Positions 58,711-64,000 of a stretch of DNA of 64,000 bases are shown in pieces. The position numbers and the translations under genes are program-made. Position 1 is the first letter of the stretch, and every line of letters starts with the position of its first letter. Below the pieces are notes generated by a model, which was not told the DNA's origin, searched no databases, and saw only the letters and a list, made by a program, of their open reading frames with translations. The stretch comes from Arthrobacter sp. SLBN-112 (lineage in GTDB: Bacteria > Actinomycetota > Actinomycetes > Actinomycetales > Micrococcaceae): NCBI RefSeq assembly GCF_030944625.1, contig NZ_JAUSXY010000001.1, positions 4,322,624 through 4,386,623 on the forward strand. Direction: 5' to 3'.

Positions 58711-60081
58711 CTAGATCGCCTTACCGGGGTTGAGGATTCCCGCGGGATCGAACAAGTCCTTGATCCTGCGCTGCAGCTCCCGGACCGGCTCGGGCTGCTC
58801 CTGGCCCAGCCAGCGCAGCTTGTACTGGCCCACGCCGTGTTCCCCGGTGATGGTGCCGCCCATCGCCAACGCCGCCGTGATGGACTCATCCAGGGCCGCC
58901 TGGAGGCGTCCCATAGCATCGTCATCAACATTGGTGCCCTGCCGATCGATCCAGAAAGTGGGGTGCAGGTTGCCGTCACCGGCGTGCGCCACCACCTTGA
59001 GATGCACCCGCTGGATCGCGGCCAGCGCCTCAAGCGCCGCGATGTAGTCCACCAGCCGCGACCGCGGCACGGCGACGTCTTCGCCCACCCGGTATTCGTC
59101 GTCCACTTCGGTGCCCCTGCTGTGCCGTCGCAGTTCCACCAGCCGTTCCGCTTCGGCGCTTGCTTCAGTGGTGACCGTAGCGCCGCCTGCCTTGAGGACC
59201 TGGCGAACCACGTCGGCTTCGGCGGCAGCACCAAACCCGTCTGTCTGTACCAGGAGCAGGGACTTTCCCCGGGCCGTGAGGTCCGATCCGTGGATGTCGT
59301 CAAGCTGGGCGAGAGTGCCGCCGTCGAGCAGCTCCATGATGGCGGGCTGGACGCGCGCTTTGCCCACGGCCAGGACCCCCGCGGCGGCGAGCCTGAAGTC
59401 CGGGTAGAACGCCGCGACGGTGTGGACCTCCCGGGGCAGGTACTTCAACCGCACCGTGACGCCGACCACGATGCCGAGTGTTCCTTCGGATCCCACGAAG
59501 AGGCCCGTAAGGTCGTAGCCCGCCACACCCTTGAAGGTTTGGTGGCCGGTGTGGATCAGGGAGCCGTCAGCCAGGACGACGTCCAGGGCCAGAACCGAGT
59601 CCCTGGTGACCCCGTACTTGGCGCAGCGCAGCCCACCGGCATTGGTGGCCACGTTGCCGCCGATGGTGGAGCTCCGGAAACTCGCGGGGTCGGGGGCGAA
59701 CATAAGGCCGTGCACCGCGGCGGCCTCGTTGAGGACGGCATTGACCACACCCGGTTCCACCACGGCCGTTTCGTCGTCCGGGTTCAGGGCAAGGATCCGG
59801 TCCATCCGCTCCATCGAGAGGATGATGCAGTTCCTGGTGGCATGGGCCCCGCCGGACACTCCCGTACCGGCGCCGCGGGGTACGATCGCCACTCCCCTGG
59901 CCGCGCAGGCCCGCACGACTGCCCGGACATCGGCCACCGACTCCGGGAACACGACGGCCAGGGGAAGCTGGAAGTCGATGACGGGCGCCTGGTCGATGGC
60001 GTACTTGCGGAGCGCGGCCTCGCCGATATCCAGCTGTCCTGGCGCCAACATGGTTTCCAGCTCGTCAACGATACTTCCCAC
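58711..60081 (-). CDS. FAD-binding oxidoreductase, GlcD/D-lactate dehydrogenase type
   Basis: The 456-residue flavoenzyme is of the PCMH/VAO class and oxidises a 2-hydroxy acid such as glycolate or D-lactate. The FAD-binding domain is about 35-215, with PRGAGTGVSGGAHA and SSTIGGNVATNAGGLRCAKYG. The C-terminal FAD-oxidase domain carries HLKVVAHAGDGNLHPTFW and TGEHGVGQYK. The GTG at 60081 is chosen because GGAGG lies 4 nt upstream; an ATG at 60108 would add nine residues over that ribosome-binding site. No GlcE/GlcF partner is adjacent, so it is a stand-alone type. It is divergent from the GH13 gene. Confidence 0.9.
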   Translation of the reverse strand: MGSIVDELETMLAPGQLDIGEAALRKYAIDQAPVIDFQLPLAVVFPESVADVRAVVRACAARGVAIVPRGAGTGVSGGAHATRNCIILSMERMDRILALNPDDETAVVEPGVVNAVLNEAAAVHGLMFAPDPASFRSSTIGGNVATNAGGLRCAKYGVTRDSVLALDVVLADGSLIHTGHQTFKGVAGYDLTGLFVGSEGTLGIVVGVTVRLKYLPREVHTVAAFYPDFRLAAAGVLAVGKARVQPAIMELLDGGTLAQLDDIHGSDLTARGKSLLLVQTDGFGAAAEADVVRQVLKAGGATVTTEASAEAERLVELRRHSRGTEVDDEYRVGEDVAVPRSRLVDYIAALEALAAIQRVHLKVVAHAGDGNLHPTFWIDRQGTNVDDDAMGRLQAALDESITAALAMGGTITGEHGVGQYKLRWLGQEQPEPVRELQRRIKDLFDPAGILNPGKAI

Positions 60082-60163
60082 AAAGCCTCCACCCGTCGTC
60101 GGACACATCCACCAAGTCTAGGCGCCGTCCGCCGGGCCGTCCTGGCTTTGCCGGGTCTGCAAT

Positions 60164-60246
60164 CGCTTCCATAGCCTTGGCATGTTACGCGACCCAACGC
60201 CCCTGAACAGCATGTTTGTCAGCTATGGAAGCGTTTTCATTTATAC
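60164..60246. promoter_or_regulatory. GH13 promoter region with two mirror-image LacI-type operators
   Basis: CGCTTCCATAGC (60164-60175) and its exact complement GCTATGGAAGCG (60222-60233) are 58 bp apart. The second extends to TATGGAAGCGTTTTCAT, a typical LacI-family site. A promoter straddles it: -35 TTGTCA (60216-60221), 18 nt, -10 TTTATA (60240-60245). The regulator encoded downstream at 62006-63064 is the likely ligand-responsive repressor. The first site could also control the divergent oxidase gene. Confidence 0.85.
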
Positions 60247-60272
60247 CGCCTCCGGCCGTTATGCTGTCTGTC

Positions 60273-62003
60273 ATGTCTGTCGAAACTGTGACCCAGGACA
60301 CTGCGAGCATTGCCGGTCCTTTGACGCTTATCCACGCCGCTGATGCCCTCCCCGGCTGGTGGCGGTCCGCTGTGATCTACCAGGTATATCCCCGTTCGTT
60401 CCGTGATTTGAACGGCGACGGCGTAGGAGACCTGGCGGGAATCACCGAGGAACTGCCGCATTTGGCGGACCTGGGAGTCGACGCCGTCTGGCTCTCGCCC
60501 TTCTACCGGTCACCGCAGCGCGACGCAGGGTACGACGTCAGCGACTACTGCGATGTGGACCCGATCTTCGGCACCCTGGGCGACTTCGACGTCATGATGG
60601 CAGAATCACACCGCCTCGGGCTGCGGGTCATCGTGGACCTGGTACCCAACCACTGCTCGGCCCAGCACCCGGCCTTCCAGGCAGCCGTTGCAGCGCCCGC
60701 CGGGAGCCCAGAGCGGGCAATGTTCATCTTCCGTGACGGGACCGGCCCCGGTGGCCAGGAGCCGCCGAACAACTGGCAGTCCCACTTCGGCGGTCCTGCC
60801 TGGACCCGCGTGACGGGACCGGACGGCGAGCCCGGCCAGTGGTACCTGCACCTCTTCGACTCCTCCCAGCCGGACTTCAACTGGGACAACCCGGCGGTCC
60901 ATGCAGAGTTCGAGCGGGTACTCCGGTTCTGGCTGGACCGGGGCGTCTCCGGCTTCCGGGTGGACGTGGCCCACGCGTTGGTCAAGGCACCGGGCCTGCC
61001 TGCGTGGGGCGGCCGCGCCGACGGCGGCAGCAGCGACGGCTACCCCGGCCACGAGGCACCCATGTTCGGGCAACCCGGCGTCCATGACATCTACCGGAAG
61101 TGGCGGCTGATCCTGGACGAATACGGCCCGGACCGGATTCTGTGTGCCGAGGCGAGCGTGGACCTCCACCGGCTGGCCCACTGGGTCCGGCCCGACGAGA
61201 TGCACCAGGCATTCAACTTCCCCTACCTCCATGCCGGACTGGATGTGTACCGGCTGCGGTCGGTCATCACGGACTCCCTGACAGTCCTTGACGGCGTAGG
61301 CGCTCCGAGCACGTGGGTGCTCTCCAACCACGATGTGGTCCGGCATGCCAGCCGATTTGGTTATAACGGCCACGGCCCGCGGGACGGCGACGGCATTGGT
61401 GCCGGCGATCCCCAGCCGGATGAGGACCTGGGCCGGCGCCGCGCAGCGGCCGCTTCCCTGTTCATGCTGGGACTGCCCGGCGCTGCCTACCTGTACCAGG
61501 GTGAAGAGCTGGGGCTGCCTGACGGCATTGACATCCCCGGGCACCTGCGGCAGGACCCGACGTTCGCCCGTACCGGCGGCCAACGCCTTGGCCGCGACGG
61601 CTGCCGGGTGCCGCTGCCGTGGCGGGCCGAAGACCGTCATCTGGGATTTGGTTCCGGGAACGATCCCTGGCTGCCGATTCCGCCGTCTTTCGCGGAGCTC
61701 GCCCGGGACGTGCAGGCGGTATCACCCTCGTCGCACCTTGCCCTGTACCGTGAAGCCCTGGCGCGGCGCCGCGAACTGGACCTGGGCCGGGGATCCCTGT
61801 CCTGGGCCGAGGACTGGTGCACCGGATCCTCACTCGGCTACATGAACGGCACTACGCTGGTGCTTATGAACCTGAACCATGAGCCGCTGGACATGCCAGC
61901 CGGCCACGTACTCCTCCGCAGCCTGCCGGCAGCCACGGGCCACACCCTCGCCTCCGGAGAGACAGCATGGCTGCAGCTTGGGCCTGACGCCACGGCGGAC
62001 TGA
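60273..62003 (+). CDS. Alpha-glucosidase, glycoside hydrolase family 13
   Basis: The 576-residue cytoplasmic enzyme of the oligo-1,6-glucosidase/alpha-glucosidase group cleaves alpha-glucosides. The N-terminal barrel begins WWRSAVIYQVYPRSFRDLNG. The catalytic nucleophile is D231 (GFRVDVAHA), the acid/base E293 (CAEASVDL) and the transition-state stabiliser D354 (SNHDVVRH). There is no signal peptide. Of several possible ATGs (60216, 60261, 60273), 60273 (MSVETVTQD) lies best relative to the predicted promoter, but none has a good ribosome-binding site. The LacI gene starts 2 nt after its stop, forming an operon. Confidence 0.93.
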   Translation: MSVETVTQDTASIAGPLTLIHAADALPGWWRSAVIYQVYPRSFRDLNGDGVGDLAGITEELPHLADLGVDAVWLSPFYRSPQRDAGYDVSDYCDVDPIFGTLGDFDVMMAESHRLGLRVIVDLVPNHCSAQHPAFQAAVAAPAGSPERAMFIFRDGTGPGGQEPPNNWQSHFGGPAWTRVTGPDGEPGQWYLHLFDSSQPDFNWDNPAVHAEFERVLRFWLDRGVSGFRVDVAHALVKAPGLPAWGGRADGGSSDGYPGHEAPMFGQPGVHDIYRKWRLILDEYGPDRILCAEASVDLHRLAHWVRPDEMHQAFNFPYLHAGLDVYRLRSVITDSLTVLDGVGAPSTWVLSNHDVVRHASRFGYNGHGPRDGDGIGAGDPQPDEDLGRRRAAAASLFMLGLPGAAYLYQGEELGLPDGIDIPGHLRQDPTFARTGGQRLGRDGCRVPLPWRAEDRHLGFGSGNDPWLPIPPSFAELARDVQAVSPSSHLALYREALARRRELDLGRGSLSWAEDWCTGSSLGYMNGTTLVLMNLNHEPLDMPAGHVLLRSLPAATGHTLASGETAWLQLGPDATAD

Positions 62004-62005
62004 CA

Positions 62006-63064
62006 TTGGCGGGCATCAAAGAAGTTGCCAGCCGGGCCGGCTTGTCCGTGGCCACCGTTTCGCGGGCGTTGAGCGGCAAGTCCAACGTGTCGTCGAAAAG
62101 CCGCCGCCTGGCACAGGAGGCAGCCAAGGAGTTGGGTTTCGTTCCGTCGTACCACGCTTCGAGCCTGGCTTCGGGGCGCAACCGCAACATTGGGCTGGTG
62201 GTGCCCAACGTCCAGCGCTGGTATTTCTCGTCAGTACTCGAAGGGGTCTCGGAAACCCTCCTGGATGCCGGGTACGACCTCACCCTTTACAACGTGGGTG
62301 AGCTGCCTGAGCGGCGCAGCAGCATCCTTAACGATTTCTTGCTCCGTAAACGCCTGGACGCCGTCATCGCGGTTGCGTTGGTCCTGCGTGAGGATGAGAT
62401 CGGCCAACTGCTGGCGGTACATCGTCCCATCGTGGGCATCGGCGGTGTCCTGCGGGGAGCCTCAACTATCAGGATCGACGACGAAGGCCTTGCCAGGCGT
62501 GCTACTGGCCACCTGATCCGGCTTGGCCACACCCGGATTGCGCACATCACCGGAGACGCGGGGCTGAACCGCGACTTCAAGCTTCCGAAACTGCGACAGA
62601 AGGGCTTTGCTGCAGCCATGGCGGAGGCAGGCCTGGCGGTCCGGGACGAATGGGTGGTGAACGCGGACTTCACCATCCAGGGCGCGTACGCGGTGGGACG
62701 TCAGCTTCTGGGAACGACGGCGGAACGGCCCACCGCCGTTTTTGCTGCATCCGACGAGATGGCCATCGGCGTCATGCTCGCAGCACGCGACTTCGGCCTG
62801 CAGATCCCGCAGGATCTCTCGGTCGTAGGGATGGACGGACACGAGCTCAGCGAGACTTTTGGCCTCACCACCATCAGACAGGATCCGCGCGGACAAGGTA
62901 ATTTGGCCGCTGCCACCGCGCTGGCGCTGCTGGAAGCCGGCAAGGATTCCGACGGCGGCCCGCCGGCTGGAGCAGTCCAGGACCAGGAGTACCCAACAGA
63001 GTTTCTAATCCGAACCAGCACGGCGGTACCGCCTCCCCCGTCCGGTCGCCTGAACGAGGACTAA
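62006..63064 (+). CDS. LacI family regulator of the GH13 operon
   Basis: The 352-residue repressor has the N-terminal LacI helix-turn-helix IKEVASRAGLSVATVSRALS, hinge helix SYHASSLASGRNRNIG and a sugar-sensing domain (about 62-335) ending near HELSETFGLTTIRQDPRGQG. It starts at a TTG 2 nt after the glucosidase stop and is thus translationally coupled. It probably autoregulates its operon via the paired sites at 60164-60233. The last 25 residues are Pro/Ser-rich. Confidence 0.93.
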   Translation: MAGIKEVASRAGLSVATVSRALSGKSNVSSKSRRLAQEAAKELGFVPSYHASSLASGRNRNIGLVVPNVQRWYFSSVLEGVSETLLDAGYDLTLYNVGELPERRSSILNDFLLRKRLDAVIAVALVLREDEIGQLLAVHRPIVGIGGVLRGASTIRIDDEGLARRATGHLIRLGHTRIAHITGDAGLNRDFKLPKLRQKGFAAAMAEAGLAVRDEWVVNADFTIQGAYAVGRQLLGTTAERPTAVFAASDEMAIGVMLAARDFGLQIPQDLSVVGMDGHELSETFGLTTIRQDPRGQGNLAAATALALLEAGKDSDGGPPAGAVQDQEYPTEFLIRTSTAVPPPPSGRLNED

Positions 63065-63079
63065 CCGGCCGGCCACGGA

Positions 63080-63583
63080 TTAGTCGGCCGCGTCTGGGGC
63101 ACCCATGAAGCGGGCGTACTTTTCGAGGATCACGGGCCATGCCTGCAGATAGTGTCCCCGTACGGCGGCAGGGTCCTCGGCGCCCTCCCACCCATCGTGG
63201 AACACCCGTACCTCTGTTCCCCCGTCAACGGCGCGAAAGGCCACCAGGACCTCCGTGGACCACATGGCAGTGGTGCCCGGGTGCCACGTGGCGTGGAAGG
63301 ACAGCGGCGGCTGCCAGTCATCCAGCGTCCCCCAAATGCTGGTGCGTCCGTCGTCCGCAGTCTCGAGTATCAGGTTCTCTTCAAATTCGACATACGACCC
63401 TGCTCCGTAGACGCCATACGGCTCCAGCGGCCACCACAGGTGGGCGTGGTCAGTAAAACCGGCAAAGGCCCGCGCCACGGGTCCGGGAACTACAACCGCA
63501 TTGACCACTGGATCCAATGGTTCAACGCCGGGCTGCCCATCTGCTTCGAAGGGGTCCTGGGCATGGCTGAAGATGCTGCTCAT
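63080..63583 (-). CDS. SRPBCC (START/AHSA1-type) domain protein
   Basis: The 167-residue small soluble protein has the Bet v1-like helix-grip fold of AHSA1 proteins. Typical stretches are VPGPVARAFAGFTDHAHLWWPLE, WGTLDDWQPPLSFHATWHPG and a final helix HYLQAWPVILEKYARFMG. It may bind a hydrophobic ligand; the function is unknown. The ATG at 63583 is used in preference to the TTG at 63592. It is convergent with the LacI gene. Confidence 0.88.
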   Translation of the reverse strand: MSSIFSHAQDPFEADGQPGVEPLDPVVNAVVVPGPVARAFAGFTDHAHLWWPLEPYGVYGAGSYVEFEENLILETADDGRTSIWGTLDDWQPPLSFHATWHPGTTAMWSTEVLVAFRAVDGGTEVRVFHDGWEGAEDPAAVRGHYLQAWPVILEKYARFMGAPDAAD

Positions 63584-63686
63584 GGGGAACAACTCTACCC
63601 GCGGGCGGCCGCCCGATATTAGCGGGCCGTTTCCCAGGCTCGTTGGCCCGTGGGGCCTGTTCGGCTGGTGGTTGTTTTAAATGTGG

Positions 63687-63714
63687 GAGGCCCCAACCGT
63701 GTGGTTGGGGCCTC
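63687..63714 (-). terminator. Terminator of the rRNA operon
   Basis: GAGGCCCCAACC pairs perfectly with GGTTGGGGCCTC around 4 nt. It lies 12 bp beyond the 3' end of 5S rRNA on the minus strand and is followed by an AT-rich stretch. Confidence 0.88.
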
Positions 63715-63726
63715 GACCAATGTGTG

Positions 63727-63844
63727 TCCGGCGGTGTCCTACTCTCCCACACCCTCCCGGGTGCAGTACCATCGGCGCTGTGGGTCTTAGCTTCCGGGTT
63801 CGGAATGGGACCGGGCGTTTCCCCCACGCTATGACCGCCGTAAC
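63727..63844 (-). rRNA. rrf: 5S ribosomal RNA
   Basis: The minus strand reads TTACGGCGGTCATAGCG at the 5' end, CCCATTCCGAACCCGGAAGC in loop B/C, GATGGTACTGCAC and GGAGAGTAGGACACCGCCGG at the 3' end. The terminal helix pairs ACGGCGGT with ACCGCCG. Length is about 117 nt, with boundaries uncertain by 1-2 nt. 23S and 16S rRNA genes should lie beyond the right edge. Confidence 0.96.
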
Positions 63845-64000
63845 CCTTGTACCCGTCACCAACCCCGGGGGGGTGGTGTGGGAAAACTGTGGTTACAACA
63901 TTGTGGTGTTGTTATTCAGTTGTTGGTTCGTGCAACCATCCCCTGTGACGGGGTTGTTGGTTGGGAACCACATAGTGGACGCAAGCAGATGTTGTATGTA
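63845..64000 (-). other. 23S-5S internal transcribed spacer (partial)
   Basis: This AT-richer spacer upstream of 5S contains short inverted repeats typical of rRNA processing stems, for example GTGGTGTGGG and the CATAGTGGACGCAAGC region near 63970-63990. No tRNA is present, and the 23S 3' end has not been reached by position 64000. Confidence 0.7.

Noticed and set aside
58711..60108. ATG at 60108 as start of the FAD oxidase
   Set aside because: The strong GGAGG lies downstream of this ATG and is correctly spaced for the GTG at 60081.

Overview
The window is high-GC chromosomal DNA of an actinobacterium, most likely Arthrobacter/Pseudarthrobacter or a close relative in the Micrococcaceae. This rests on recognition of protein families, not on a database search. 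The supporting signs are an IdeR/DtxR regulator with all canonical metal ligands, a GroEL with a GGM tail behind a CIRCE operator, the actinobacterial families DUF3027, DUF3263, DUF4193 and LytR_C, an EF-G2, an XPB-type helicase with its partner protein, two Fem-type cross-bridge ligases, and frequent leaderless or GTG/TTG starts. No prophage, insertion sequence, CRISPR array or biosynthetic cluster was seen. It reads as core chromosome with catabolic inserts.

Layout. 1-2.3 kb: two c-di-AMP (ydaO-type) riboswitches on the minus strand, one in front of an M23 peptidase and one in front of a gene beyond the left edge; then ideR. 2.5-12.4 kb: serC, DUF3027 with a cold-shock-domain protein, the XPB helicase pair, DUF427, an OmpR-type two-component system and an orphan WXG100 protein. 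12.4-19.8 kb: an RNase HI fusion, an orphan sugar-binding lipoprotein, groL, a frameshifted amino-acid-type binding protein overlapping a cold-shock gene, LytR_C and DUF3263 proteins. 19.9-27.9 kb: ung, an iron-regulated siderophore-interacting protein, a fem-fem-thrE cluster, tspO and L-serine dehydratase. 28.3-32.6 kb: gcvT and gcvP behind a tandem glycine riboswitch, with no gcvH in the expected gap. 32.7-38.3 kb: a TetR/MFS efflux pair sharing a perfect palindrome, dps, an APC permease, and small secreted and zinc-ribbon proteins. 38.7-48.1 kb: a complete L-arabinose regulon (araBDA, a LacI-type regulator, and a ChvE-GguA-GguB-type importer) divergent around two mirror-image operators. 48.1-60.1 kb: an MFS transporter, EF-G2, a ChaB protein, tRNA-Thr, a DsbA-like protein, otsAB, a UgpC/MsmK-type ATPase, DUF4032 and a GlcD-type oxidase. 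60.2-64 kb: a GH13 alpha-glucosidase with its LacI regulator, an SRPBCC protein, and the 5S rRNA end of an rRNA operon on the minus strand that continues past the right edge.

How the parts connect. Iron: IdeR at 1.5 kb can plausibly act at the iron box overlapping the siderophore-interacting gene at 20.7 kb. Glycine/serine: the riboswitch senses glycine, GcvP/GcvT cleave it, and SdaA degrades serine. Envelope: c-di-AMP-controlled hydrolase(s), two FemABX ligases and a Thr/Ser exporter. Sugars: arabinose, alpha-glucosides and trehalose, with a multitask ATPase that could energise sugar importers, including the orphan binding protein. Several promoters carry clear operator pairs 54-67 bp apart, a recurring theme. 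I found no wholly new multi-gene system. The best leads are the fem-fem-thrE grouping, the missing gcvH with local repeats, the overlapping csp/binding-protein genes with a frameshift, and the pair of c-di-AMP riboswitches.
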